Shown here one piece after another: positions 10,472 through 22,465 of a stretch of 64,000 bases of DNA. This DNA is from Gremmenia infestans (lineage: Eukaryota; Ascomycota; Leotiomycetes; Helotiales; Hamatocanthoscyphaceae): assembly GCA_032629725.1 (NCBI GenBank), contig JAFEVB010000031.1, positions 186,001 to 250,000 on the forward strand, given 5' to 3'. The translations under genes and the position numbers were made by a program. Below the pieces are notes generated by a model. The model searched no databases and was not told the origin of the DNA. It worked only from the letters and a program-made list of their open reading frames with translations. Within the stretch, counting starts at the first letter, position 1; each line of letters opens with the position of its first letter.

Positions 10472-13400
10472 ATGGCTCATTTCTTAGATCATTCCTACAG
10501 TTTGGTACACCAGGACAATGCGGCAGATGTGCCAACCATGTCCGAGCTGCGGACGCAGCTGGAGAAGGGCACAGATGAGGCCAAGGTAGAGACAATGAAG
10601 CGCATCCTCACCGTTATGCTGAATGGGGATCCAATGCCTCAACTACTCATGCATATCATTCGATTCGTCATGCCGTCGAAGCACAAGGCTCTCAAGAAGT
10701 TACTTTACTTCTACTACGAAATATGCCCAAAACTCGACGCCAGTGGGAAATTGAAGCAAGAGATGATCTTGGTCTGGTAAGGCTGTTGCAGGAACTTGAA
10801 CACCGCATACACTAACACTCTCTAGCAATGGCATCAGAAACGACCTGCAACATCCCAACGAATACATTCGAGGCAACACTTTACGGTTCTTATGCAAGTT
10901 ACGAGAAACCGAGCTCATCGAACCCCTCCTCTCCTCTGCTCGCGGTTGTCTCGAGCACCGACATGCCTATGTGCGGAAGTCTGCCGTCTTCGCTGTGGCT
11001 TCGATCTTCCAACACTCCGAAAGTCTCATTCCAGATGCGCCTGAGCTAATTGCTACGTTCTTGGAGGGCGAGAGTGACCACACCTGCAAGCGCAATGCAT
11101 TTGCAGCACTCGTCAGCATTAGCCACGACAAGGCTTTGGCGTATCTCAGTAGCGTCTTTGACGGTATTCCGAATGCAGACGAGCTTTTACAATTGGTTGA
11201 GTTGGAGTTCATCCGCAAAGATGCAGTTCAGAACTCGCAAAATAAGGTACGGGACTATTACGACGTAGTGGAGCATATATTGACATATTTAGGCACGTTA
11301 TTTACGGCTTATCTTCGACCTTCTCGATGCTGGCGCAAGCACAGTTGTTTATGAGGCAGCTTCTTCGCTCACCGCCTTGACCAGCAATCCAGTGGCTGTC
11401 AAAGCTGCGGCAGCCAAATTCATCGAGCTTAGCATCAAGGAGGCAGACAACAATGTCAAGCTTATTGTCCTCGACCGGGTGGATCATTTGAGACAGAGAA
11501 ACGAGGGTGTTCTGGATGATTTGACCATGGAAATCCTACGCGTATTGTCAAGCCCAGATATCGATGTACGGAGGAAGGCTCTTGGCATTGCATTGGAGAT
11601 GGTGTCTAGCAAGAATGTCGAGGAAGTCGTGTTATTGCTGAAGAAAGAACTGACAAAAACCGTCGACCAAGAATACGAAAAGAACAACGAATACCGCCAA
11701 CTACTGATTCACTCGATACATCAGTGCGCAATCAAATTCTCGGAAGTCGCCGAAAGCGTTGTTGGACTTTTGATGGATTTTATTGCGGATTTCAACAACA
11801 CCTCGGCGGTCGATGTTATTTCATTCGTCAAGGAAGTGGTAGAGAAATTCCCTAAGCTCCGCCCCTCTATTGTTGAACGTTTAGTCTCTACTCTTAGTGA
11901 AGTCCGTGCAGGCAAGGTTTACCGTGGAGCGCTGTGGATTGTGGGAGAATACTCTCTGGAGGCCAATGATATCAGAGACGCTTGGAAGCGGATACGAGCA
12001 AGTTTGGGTGAAATACCAATTTTGGCTTCAGAACAGCGTCTTTTGGATGAGGTTGCGGAAGGTCTAGAACCTCGAAAGGAGCCTGAGCAAGTCAATGGGC
12101 ACTCCAAGGCTGCGCCCACAGGTTCCAGAAGAGTTCTTGCCGATGGCACCTATGCTACCGAAAGCGCTCTCACAAGTCAGTCCGCGGCTGCTGCCAAGTT
12201 AGAAGCTGTCAAGGCTGCTCAAAAGCCACCTCTTCGACAACTTATTCTCGATGGCGACTACTATTTGGCTTCAGTTCTCTCGTCTACACTCACAAAACTT
12301 GTTATGCGTCACTCAGAAATCTCGAAGGACGAGGCTCGTACAAACGCGTTGCGCGCCGAAGCTATGCTCATCATGATCTCCATTATCCGCGTTGGCCAAT
12401 CACAATTCGTCAAGGCTCCCATTGACGAAGACTCTGTCGACAGAATCATGTCTTGTGTGCGATCTCTGGCGGAATTCGCTCAGAACAGGGATCTCGAGAC
12501 AGTGTTCTTGGACGATACACGAAAGGCCTTCCGCGCGATGGTTCAAGTCGAAGAGAAGAAGCGTGCCGCAAAGGAGGCAATCGAGAAGGCTAAGACTGCC
12601 GTTCAAGTTGATGATGTGGTCGCCATCAGACAGTTGGCAAAGAAGAATGCTGGTGACGGAACAGATGAGATCGAGCTTGATCTTGAGAAAGCAACCGGGG
12701 GCGATTCAACTGTCGATGATTTGACATCGAAATTAAGCCGTGTTGTTCAGCTCACAGGATTCTCGGATCCAGTCTACGCGGAAGCATATGTCAAAGTTCA
12801 CCAGTTCGATATTGTCCTCGATGTACTGCTGGTAAATCAAACCACAGAAACGCTTCAGAATCTTTCGGTCGAATTCGCCACGCTAGGTGATCTAAAGGTT
12901 GTGGAGCGACCAACCACGCAAAATCTTGGACCTCACGACTTCCAAAACGTCCAATCAACCATCAAGGTCTCTTCGACAGATACGGGTGTCATTTTTGGAA
13001 ATGTCGTGTATGATGGTGCTAGCTCGACAGAGAACAATGTGGTTATCCTCAATGATGTTCACGTCGATATCATGGATTATATCCAACCTGCAGTGTGCAC
13101 AGAAACCCAATTCCGAACCATGTGGACCGAATTCGAGTGGGAGAACAAGGTGAACATCAACTCGAAGGCCAAGTCGTTACGCGATTTCCTCACGCAATTG
13201 ATGGCTAGCACAAATATGAGCTGTTTGACACCGGAGGCATCACTGAAGGGCGATTGTCAATTTTTGAGTGCAAACTTATATGCGCGAAGTGTTTTTGGTA
13301 AGTTTGCAACTCTGGATTCTCGGATAATCTGCTAACAATTCTTTAGGCGAGGATGCACTTGCAAACTTGAGCATCGAGAAAGAGGGAGAGGATGGGCCAG

Positions 13401-13495
13401 TGACAGGATTTGTCCGAATTCGAAGCAGATCACAAGGTCTAGCCCTCAGCCTCGGGTCGTTGAAAGGCTTGAACAAGGTTGGAGAAATCGCTTGA
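10472..13495 (+). CDS. SEC26: coatomer subunit beta (beta-COP, Sec26)
   Basis: Four exons: 10472-10776, 10826-11246, 11293-13297 and 13347-13495. They total 2880 bases and 959 aa, the normal beta-COP length. The N-terminal adaptin-like HEAT region begins MAHFLDHSYSLVHQDN, with LLYFYYEICPKL, CNGIRNDLQHPNEYIRGNTL and EFIRKDAVQNSQNKARYLRL spanning splice joints. A charged linker follows around residues 480-520, and the C-terminal appendage has TGFSDPVYAEAYVKVHQFDI and ends in GLNKVGEIA. Beta-COP is part of the F-subcomplex of COPI, which coats Golgi-to-ER vesicles. The last intron (13298-13346) is needed to avoid an early stop after VFG. Confidence 0.96.
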
Positions 13496-14287
13496 TGTTG
13501 TGAAGACTGATGACAGTGCCATGATGTCCGACGTTGCAGGCTTCGTATAGGTTGATGACTTCTCGGACTGGCTGGCACACTTCCTAATGAAATATGAACA
13601 AGCGTTAAGAGCGGCGCTGATGGAAAGCAAGGGCGTCAAATCTTGTGTTGAAGTTGAGTGCGACAAAGCCCACGGGTTGATGCGACTGGGGCAGAAAAGC
13701 GCAAAAAGGAGTTTATCTAGATCCTGACCAAAGGGGGCATTGCAAAATATAAACATTGATCTCCTGGTACGGTACTGTAAACGTAAACTATCCGTTTCTT
13801 TGTCTGTATGGGTGTGCCTGCATGAGAGGCGTTCTTTTAAGGTACGCAGCATGTGATAAAGGGAGGGGATAGGGGTCCTTTTAGGATGTAAGACTTACCT
13901 AGGTAATGTGTAGATGCTGATTTGACTGTCAATAAAAGACCGGGCATTACACCGAAACCGAAGGCCCCTCACTATACTGTAACACCAAAACTACCCCGTA
14001 AACTGTAACCAATAAAAAATGATACTGTCGTCTGACTGTAAATGCGGTCAAATTACCAGTTCAGGCAAGTAAAGGTACCTAGAAAATACAAAGTAGAAAT
14101 AAAACCGCATTTCCTCGTGAGAGTTGTCTTGTTCCTGGACTGGACTGTGCTGGGGACCACATGCTCTCGGCTTCTCCACACCCGGCATCATTGGCTTTAC
14201 TTTAACTTCAACCTCTACAACTCCAACAACTGTTCCTACCCAGGGAGAGAAGTTACCACCAGGCAGGGCATGTTTTGCTAGACGTCT
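13496..14287. other. intergenic between SEC26 and the LCB kinase
   Basis: 3' flank of SEC26 followed by the promoter of the kinase. A TTCAACCTCTACAACTCC-type pyrimidine-rich stretch near 14200 suggests the transcript start. No gene is seen. Confidence 0.4.
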
Positions 14288-16029
14288 ATGAATATGGCCG
14301 CGACAACAGACAACCCCTTTGTGGACCCCATCAACCCCTCGTTTGATGGTGGGAGAAGTGCCGGGAATTCCTTTGCCGTCGACTCTACGCTGGCTGTAGG
14401 ACGCAATGCTTCTCTTACCCTGGGGACGGACTCTTTGATTGTATTGGGTAGGCTCTTTGATCTTCCTCTTACAACATCACATGTTGCTAACAGCGATGTG
14501 TCTACAGATGAGCAATTCGAGAAAAGAGACCGGAGTAATTGCTGCGGTCTTTGGCCCTCAGGTACTTACTTGATTCATGATGATGGGGTTTAGATATATG
14601 GGAGATATATATTGATCAAGACAACAGGAACGGCAAATACCCGCGCCATCCCCTTCTACAACATCCTCTGGGCCGCCCTTGCCGACTCCACCCTCACAAT
14701 CTCCTATGCCTCCCCCTCCGCCAAATCCCGCGTCCAACCCGCAACGCTGTCCTACCCTTTTGAATACCAAGCCGTCGAACTAGTCAACAAATGGGTCTCC
14801 AAACTGCTCGACCGCTCCTACGGCGAATCCCAGAAACAGAAACGCGCCAAAGTCCTAGTAAACCCGCATGCCGGCAAGGGCAGCGCGGAAAAGTGGTATA
14901 AGAGGGATGTAGAGCCGCTTCTGAGGGCGAGTAAATGCGAGATTGATATGGTGAAGACGAGGCATGGCGGGGAGGCGGTGGAGATATGCGAGAAACTTGA
15001 TATCGAGGCCTTCGACATGGTGGTTGCTTGTTCGGGGGACGGACTGGCGCATGAGGTGTTCAATGGACTGGGCCGGCGGGCTGATGCGAAGAAGGCGCTG
15101 AGCAAAATTGCGGTTACGCATGTGCCGTGTGGCAGCGGGAATGCGATGAGTTGTAATCTCAGCGGGACGGATAGTCCGAGTTTGGCGACGCTGGCTATTA
15201 TCAAGGGGATTCCGACGCCGCTGGACTTGATTAGTATTACGCAGGGGGAGACGAGGACGCTGAGCTTTCTCAGCCAGAGCCTGGGCATTGTGGCCGAGAG
15301 TGATCTGGCGACGGAACACCTCAGGTGGATGGGCGCGATGCGGTTTACCTACGGCTTCCTGTCGAGACTTATAGGGAAAACGGTGTATCCGTGTGATCTC
15401 GCTGTCAAGGTTGCGATTGAGAGCAAAGAAGAGATCAAGGAGCATTATAAGAGGGAGAAGGGGAATCATGAGCCGCCGGGTGAGAGGAGGGGTTATAGGA
15501 GCTTGATGGAAGATGATGCGAGTGCGAGCAGTGGATATGATGAAGGGCTACCGGCGCTGAGGTACGGGACGATCAATGATAAATTGCCAGAGGGATGGGA
15601 GTTGGTTCCTTATGATAAATTAGGGAATTTTTATTGCGGGAATGTAAGTATCCTCATCGATTTCCTAGGGACCCTTACTAATGGCATTCATTATAGATGG
15701 CATACATGGCCTCAGACGCCAACTTCTTCTCCCCCGCTCTCCCCAACGACGGCTTCATGGACCTCGTGTGCATAAATGGTGACCTCTCCCGCCTAGCAGC
15801 CATCCAGATGATGCTGGCCGTCGAATCCAACAAGCTGTTCAGCAACCCGGGTGTCTCGTACCGGAAAGTGCTCGGCTACAGGATTATCCCCAAGAACCAG
15901 CCAGATGGTTACATCAGTATCGATGGGGAGAGAGTCCCTTTCGCGCCCTATCAAGCAGAGGTGCACAAGGGGCTAGGCACTGTGTTGAGTAAGAGTGGCC
16001 ATATGTATGAAGCGCCTGGGCCGGTGTAG
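14288..16029 (+). CDS. sphingoid long-chain-base (sphingosine) kinase
   Basis: Four exons: 14288-14447, 14508-14561, 14628-15643 and 15697-16029. They total 1563 bases and 520 aa. The diacylglycerol-kinase-like catalytic core shows the nucleotide loop LVNPHAGKGSAEKWY (Asn150 onward) and the sphingosine-kinase signature CSGDGLAHEVFNGL (SGDG at 207-210). It also has HVPCGSGNAM and, after the last intron, FYCGNMAYMASDANFFSPALPNDGFMDLV and DGYISIDGERVPFAPYQAEVHKG. The enzyme phosphorylates phytosphingosine or dihydrosphingosine with ATP, as yeast Lcb4/Lcb5 do, controlling sphingolipid turnover and stress signalling. The N-terminus (TDNPFVDP..) is short and has no membrane segment. The second exon of 54 bases is very small, but its phases and flanks fit. 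Confidence 0.93.
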
Positions 16030-16391
16030 GATGTGTTTTGCTTTTGCTGTGTGTACGCATGCATGCATTCATTTGATCTTTGATCTGATCTTGGGGCCAG
16101 CGATTAGAGGCGTTATTTTCTGTGCATTATTCTAATGGGGGGTGGGGAAGAAGGAAACACAAGTATATTCTTGCGACGAGATACCCAGATATCAGGTGGT
16201 CGGCTCGGCTTGGCTTAGATAAGATGAGCGGTTTGAAAAAATTCTGTATATTTGCTAGGAAACCAAAATGTAACATTGCACTAAATTTATTGATCCGGAA
16301 CGCCTTGCTATGCTTTCCCCACTTTCCTTTTCGTTCTTGAAAACGTATTTTCCCTTGCACCTAATGCAACGCAGCTTTTCCATTTTTAGAC

Positions 16392-17176
16392 TTAATCTTC
16401 AATCCCACCCCACTCCTCCTCTCCCCCATCACCATCCTTCCCCTCCACAGCCACCTTTTCATTCCCAGGTAACCGCTCGTCAGCAAACGCCTCCCTCGCC
16501 TTAACCCTAACAGCCTTCACCGGACACCCGTCCGCCAACCTCCTCAACGGCCCCAACAGCACTCCCACCGGCGCTCCACTGCCCTCCTCCAGCGCTCCCA
16601 CACGCTCCAACTCATCGACCAAAACATCCACGCAGTGAAACCTAACCCCATTCGCAACCTTCATATCCCCCACATTAAACGCGACCTCCTCCCACACCGC
16701 GGTCACCTCCCCCACCATCCCCTCCTCCCATCCCCCGTCCCTAAGCACCGCCAAGGTAGCCCCGATGTAGCGGCGCGTGAGGAGCAGGAATTTCTCCATG
16801 CGCAGCACGTCGATGCCGCCCCATTCGCGGGACATAGTGACCCAGAATGCGCGCAGGAAGGGCGTTAGAGTAGTGGAAGGGAGGATGGTGAGGAGCGAGG
16901 CGAGGGAGGAAGCGAGGTGTTGTTGGGGGAGCGGACGGTCGCACATCCACATGCTGTAGAAGAGGCCTTTGTGCAGTTTTAGGAGCTCGATGGGCGGAAG
17001 GGAGCGGGTTGTGGAGGAGAGGTAGGTGCGGAGGGATAGGAGGGCTTTGTCGCGCGTTGGACGGTCTAGGGGTGGTTAGCATGGGGGGTTTCTTGGGTTG
17101 GGTGGAGGGGGGGAGTAGTACCATTTGCGGCTAGTTGTTTTATGAAGGGCGTTTGTTGGATTGAGGAGTCGTCCAT
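16392..17176 (-). CDS. RRP1: Rrp1/Nop52 ribosomal RNA processing protein
   Basis: Two exons, 17176-17122 and 17065-16392 (intron GTACTA..CTAG). They total 729 bases and 242 aa. The protein begins MDDSSIQQTPFIKQLAAN, crosses the splice joint into DRPTRDKALLSLRTYL, and contains the Nop52 core ELLKLHKGLFYSMWMCDRPL and FWVTMSREWGGIDVLRMEKF..RRYIGATL. Rrp1/Nop52 acts in the nucleolus in 27S pre-rRNA maturation of the 60S subunit. It ends in an acidic EEEWGGIED tail. The coding GC content at third positions is high, so several antisense frames are open across it. It is convergent with the LCB kinase, 362 bases apart. Confidence 0.92.
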
Positions 17177-17949
17177 TTTGAGGGATAGGTGAGGCGGGTT
17201 GACTACTTCTGGGCGATAGGACGTAGATATCTCGTTGTAGGCACGGATTGTGAGTGTGATTGTATTTTTAGATACTGTAGGTAGAGAGTGATTTGATAGC
17301 GGGGTTTATTTCGAGGAAGGGAATGAAGGAAAACTGATTTTTGGGGAAGGTCCGTGCATGGGCGAGGCTGAAAATCAGCCGGCGCTACTGGTAGTGGAGT
17401 GGAGATGACGGGGTGGTTTTATGTCATCTCATCTCGACTCTTTAAGATGCTTTTTCACACCGATTCTTTTACTATGATTGTGAATATTTAGATAAATACC
17501 TAAATAGGTATCGACATATCAAATGAATTGGAATTTCTCCATATTTGCTGCCATTCTTGGAAAGGCTAGGCTGGATTGGGTATTGCAACTTGCAAGTCAA
17601 ATCTTAAGTCTCGACTCTCGACCAATTGAAAAGTTCTAGCTAATCTAGTATAGTTTGGAGCCTCTGTTTAGCCAGTCAGCAAGTGCTTACTTGGACTTCA
17701 ATCCACACGGTGACAACCTATACATGGATGAAAAGCAGATTAAATCTTTTTGGATGTCTAGGTTTCTATAGATGGATAGATGCTCGTCTCACGTGTAACG
17801 TTGCTGGCGTGGTCTTCATCCAAATAAAGGTGGAGGTTGAAGTGGAAGCTGGAGCAGTGATTTGAAAAAGAATGAACGACAGTCTGCTCGTGGAGAACTC
17901 GGGAACATGGTAGCCATTACGCTCAATAATCTAGTGCCGTTCTTAGGAT
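17177..17949. other. intergenic, RRP1 5' flank
   Basis: Promoter region of RRP1 and a junction into the accessory region. No coding signal above background. Confidence 0.4.
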
Positions 17950-19480
17950 TGCTAGCTTAGGTAGTCAAGACGCAAGCAAGAGTGCCAATTGCAGCTAATA
18001 CCACCATTCCTTCACACACTTAATTGCGAATCAGCGTTTTCAGGAACCTCTTTTTACATTCTCAAGGTCTCGCATTGGCTGAGCGCGTAACCTTCTTTCC
18101 ACACTTTGAACTTTCCCATACACTTGCAGGAATGTCGACGCTGGCTTGCTCGGGCATGACTGTGATCCAAATACGTCGGCGCTTATGTTGTCTGCGGTAG
18201 CAACATTGGATGTGATGGCCTCGATTCGTTGGTCGTAGCAGAGGTCGACTTGAGCTTTATGATCTTCCCAAAACTTATTGAGGCGTGATGAGAGATGCTC
18301 GGCTGTCGTATAGACATCTTTGAGGTTGATCTGATGCTACTCGATCAATGATTCGAAGTTTCCTCATTTGGTTGCGGCATGGTAGACATGATGGTAGCTG
18401 AAGAAGTAGGTCTACCATTTGGTGAAATGGCATCTTGGGTGATATTTCGAAGGGTATCTTACACCAGGCCTTCGATGCAAAGACTGATGGCTTGTTGATG
18501 AGTACGATTATGAACTGTGGAAGTCAACATTCCCTTCTTACTATAACAACAAAGGAGGGGGGGGGGAGGGTATTACTGAACTAATCCTCATCGAACGAAA
18601 GAACTTGTGCATTAGACCTGTCTGACAGTTTTCCGGTCCCGCGACTTCAAAAATTTTGCCAGCCGCAACGCAATGTTGTAACCACTGCATTTTCATCGTG
18701 CATATATTGTTCTCAAAATACGAAAACAGCACTGCAGCGCCAATAGCCCCGTGCATACACGGCATGTAGCTCTCTTTCTCGGGCGCTATATGGAGTTTCG
18801 TCCGCTGGATCGCAAGGTCCTTCGAATACTATGACGATGCTTCAACTTACACCTCTCTATTACCGGTAAGTCTTCCATACAAAGCCATCGTTGCTGATCT
18901 GATGGCATAGATTCCCTTATTCTCGGCCGGACCCGAGAGAATATTTGGCAGCTCTGTTACCCAGGGATGCACTGTTTGGTTTACCGAGCAAATGCAGTGG
19001 GCAAGATAGAGCTGCTGTATAATATGAGCCTTGTCAGGTTGATATGTTGTTGGCAGCTTCGGAATCTGGTATAGCTGATTATTGTGCTCTTCGAGGCTAC
19101 TTGGCTCAGTTTTGCTCTGGGTTTGGGCGGTATCTGAAATCCGAAACCTTTGCGCGTCTCGCTCTTGTGAGTCACTTAAGGATCCTCTAATCCTCGTCGA
19201 TGTTTTAAGCAGCGGCTAGGATTTGCAAGACCTAGCCTGCCCTCCTTTTCCATTCCCCAGATTCTTCCGGACCACGTGGGACATGTCTATAAACAAAGTC
19301 CCTTTGAGAGCACCGGGACAAACCGGCCTGAACTAACACATTGATAGCATTCTGGGAAATCCTCGTCACATTTGAGTTCCACGTTAGTTTTAGCTGCCGG
19401 TACAAGGAATTTACACATATCTTGATCTTCCGTTGGATGCAGCTTCGACACCCTCTGCTGCGTCCGACATGTCGTCCCAT
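17950..19480 (-). pseudogene. decayed Zn(II)2Cys6 fungal transcription factor
   Basis: On the minus strand an N-terminal zinc cluster can still be read from the ATG near 19480: MGRHVGRSRGCRSCIQRKIK, then, past a short intron-like insert, KCDEDFPECYQCVSSG. The splice site after RKIK is not a GT, and the frame breaks again before the last Cys. Further down, pieces of the fungal-specific regulator body appear in different frames: VHPWVTELPNILSGPAENKG, MHGAIGAAVLFSYFENNICT and FEVAGPENCQTGLMHKFFRS (18590-18770), and DVYTTAEHLSSRLNKFWEDH and CYDQRIEAITSNVATADNIS (about 18170-18330), with stops between them. Several lesions make a functional product unlikely. Its head-to-head partner is the RTA1-like relic at 20264. 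Confidence 0.7.
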
Positions 19481-20263
19481 TACACCAGAAATAGAGTTCA
19501 GTACTTTCGGATGGATATGAGAAAAGCTACACCCGAAAACAGACCTGGTGTAGAATCTTGGATAAAGGCGCCGTAAAAACTACCGCTTGCGGTGTCTCAT
19601 ACTTGTAAAGCCCTTGTAGTCAGCACCTGGTACATCCGTAAATGCTAAAGACCTGATTCGCGTCCCCACAAAAAGCTCAGCTTCGCCAGGAAGTTTCTGC
19701 TCCTGCTGTCAGCTTCATCTTCAAAGGCTGCACTTGCACTTGCAATGCTGACTTGCAGTATAGGGTGGGTTGAAAGTTATCATCTATAAGCCTTAGGAGA
19801 TTAGTAAGTATCTGCGCATGCTTTACGGCCGGGATTGATGTCTCCTCTGTCGCGAAATCTTCCTAGAGTGGTTTAGTGCATACTAGGCTACAACACGTGT
19901 TTATCCCCCTTTTTCCAGGCGCCTCGCCTAGTTGCAAGGGAGAGGTCCAATCAATATAGACCTCACAACGATGTTGCAACTCTAAGTTTAGAAATAGGAT
20001 ATATATAATTAACTTTGTTTTGCAACTAAGCCTTAGATGGAAAACCCTGCGACCCGTGGTATAAAGAACAGTAAGAGCTTGTGGAAGTGGTGGCTCAGCC
20101 GCTGCAAGTATTTCGGATGTCATGCTGGAGGGCCATTCCATCTGGTACATAATAAAGGATATAGCTGGCGACAATGATTCCTTCTTCATTCTACCGACCT
20201 CCATTACAGATTTTTCCCTCAGCCTTCTCTTAGCATATAGCAACACTTCAGAGAAAACACACC
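19481..20263. other. former divergent promoter between two pseudogenes
   Basis: About 780 bases separating the regulator relic (minus) and the RTA1-like relic (plus). A minus-strand open frame at 19863-20246 has no recognisable family and I do not call it. No other structure is seen. Confidence 0.4.
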
Positions 20264-21403
20264 ATGACAGACATTAAGTGCCAGGAGATTGGACTACGTT
20301 GTCCTTCTGCTGGATCATCACTTGGTTATGCGCCGAGTATGGCCGCAAGTATCATTTTTCATGGGCATCTTTGGGCTTTCGTTGATCGGTCACCTTGTTC
20401 TGGGCTGTAAATACAAAACTTGGAGTTTCCTAGCTGCTATGTTCCTGGGGTCAAGTTAGGAAGTGGTCGGTTATCTGGGCAGAGTCTTGATGCATAATGA
20501 CTCTTATGAACTCAGCACGTTTGTCTCACTAAATAAGGATGAGGAGTGTTTCGACTATATATACCTAACGTGGGATGGTAGATTTCTCATTCAAATTTGC
20601 AGTCTCACAACAGCATCTGATTTCTACTCCGCTGGACTGTATCTCTGTCTTTCACGAATGTAAGTCTCTCCATCCCATCGGTCTGGCTACATGCATGCGT
20701 TAATTGACCGCCCTCTGTCTAGTATCGTTGTCTACGGCCAAGACATATCTCGTACCCGCCTTATTTGGTATTCCCGCTTCTTCGTTACCTGCGATCTGAA
20801 TTCCCTCTCTCCTCAGGGTGTAGGAGGGGGTGTCGCATCGGCGGCCACAGTGAAAATTGGCATGGATCTGGGCAACCATCTGATGCTAGCGGGTTTGATC
20901 TTCCAGATCGTGTCCCTGATCCTGTTCGCAGCTGCATGGATCGATTTTGCGGTTCGGAGCCGCACATTCCCATACCGGTCGTGGAAGAATCCAGCTTATG
21001 AGAAACTCAGAGCAAGCTCTAGGTTCGGCGGTTTCTTGTGGGCGGTGGTTGTATCTTCGTGGCGATCTTTACCTGGGGTGTCTGCAGGATGATTGAACCT
21101 GGAGGTGAACGGAACAATCATTGATGAGAGAGGAAGTCACATTCATCATTTTGGAATCTTGGTATGTATTCTGTCTGCGTATTTAAAAAGATTTGTTATC
21201 AGGGACTTCCGTAGCATGACACAATTGCTGTATATGCTCTTATTGCTTTTCATCCTGGTTATGGGTTTCAGAATCAATTCAATAAGCTCGAGTTTGAGAA
21301 GGTGCTTGGTGCATCATTAGCAGATGCAAGTAAAGAGGGAATCTCCTTGATTGCTGTAAACCCCAGGATTCGGGACCTTAGGCAAAACTCTCCATATGCC
21401 TAA
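20264..21403 (+). pseudogene. decayed RTA1-like (lipid-translocating exporter) membrane protein
   Basis: Starts MTDIKCQEIGLRCPSAGSSLGY at 20264. The frame then changes near 20350 into MGIFGLSLIGHLVLGCKYKT, hits TAG at 20457-20459, and resumes as EVVGYLGRVLMHNDSYELST. Two introns still look usable (20519-20581 and 20660-20722). They lead to FLIQICSLTTASDFYSAGLY, then VVYGQDISRTRLIWYSRFFV and GGGVASAATVKIGMDLGNHL, the typical RTA1 helices. After GFLWA the frame shifts twice (IFVAIFTWGVCRMIE, then LMREEVTFIILES), and the conserved end AFHPGYGFQNQFNKLEFE follows in another frame to a TAA at 21403. RTA1-like proteins are seven-helix membrane proteins linked to resistance to toxic lipophiles. This copy is dead as read. 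Confidence 0.78.
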
Positions 21404-22465
21404 TCTGCTGCTGTTACATGTATTTCTCATAGGCTATTTTATGAAATTAATCACTAAAAGCATTGTCTGTTGTGGTATAATGCATAAGAAATAGGAATAA
21501 ATTGTATTGGACTAGCCTTCGCAAGCTATGGAAATGTAGGGTGTACGTGGCAATTCTACTTACCGGCTGGTCCCAACAAGAATCTGTCCTAGTTAGCTAC
21601 TTCCTTCGGGTTCTCATGACAGAAATCACAAATCCCCGTGTATAATATAATACTGTTAAGATGCTACTTTCATTGTAATGAAGTACCTAGATCAAGTCTC
21701 CAATTTCTACAGCCTATACCTAGGGTCATAGCGGACACAAAAGCGACACTCGTTATCGTCGACCTTTGATTCCAGCCCGAGGGGATGTTGTAAACTCAGT
21801 GCCGCTATTTTTCATTGACCGCGGCGAGCCCTGCCCCCATACCTTAGTCTCCACTTTGATTTGGCGAGCCCCTTACTATTTTAAGGGGTTTTTTTAAAGG
21901 TTAAACGATCTGAGGCATGACGTAGACGCAGGTCCAAAGGGGTGTAGCTACGAAGTAGCTATTAGAGCTGAATCAATAGTGCAGATAGCGTTGGCTTGGG
22001 CTTCTCCGGCACCTGATAAAGCTTAGGGAGCGCAATTCGGTCACGCGATTCTTACTTATATACTAGGCATTTATTCTAGCTTTTAATCTGGTGTCCCTTT
22101 CTCTTGTATAATGTGTCGCTTTTATCACTTACTGCAATTGAAACTAAAGATCAGAAGTAGCATTGTTCCTGAATTACGACGCTTGAGCAAGGATTGTAAT
22201 AATTTTGACGAATTAGGAACTACTTGAGCTTATCGTGAGGATACCTTCCGTATCAGGGTATCATGATCTGCGTAACGCTATGATCGACATCCAATTTGCA
22301 CCAAAACAAAAAGTTCTCGCCACCGGTATCTCAGATCCGTTTTGATACTTGTTCTGTTTTATTAAACTGCGCAGCTTTCGCTATTTTCTTAACTCTTTTG
22401 CATCTCTGTTTTATGGCAGTGTGATTTCTCCGGTTTCAAAAGGCGTTCTGCTCTGAACGCCCACG
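21404..22465. other. intergenic, tannase promoter side
   Basis: AT-rich spacer without open frames of note. The last ~120 bases before the tannase ATG are CT-rich. No operator or repeat recognised. Confidence 0.4.

Noticed and set aside
14818..15469. Minus-strand ORFs of 156 and 204 codons
   Set aside because: Antisense shadows of the LCB kinase third exon, whose sense frame contains the kinase motifs.
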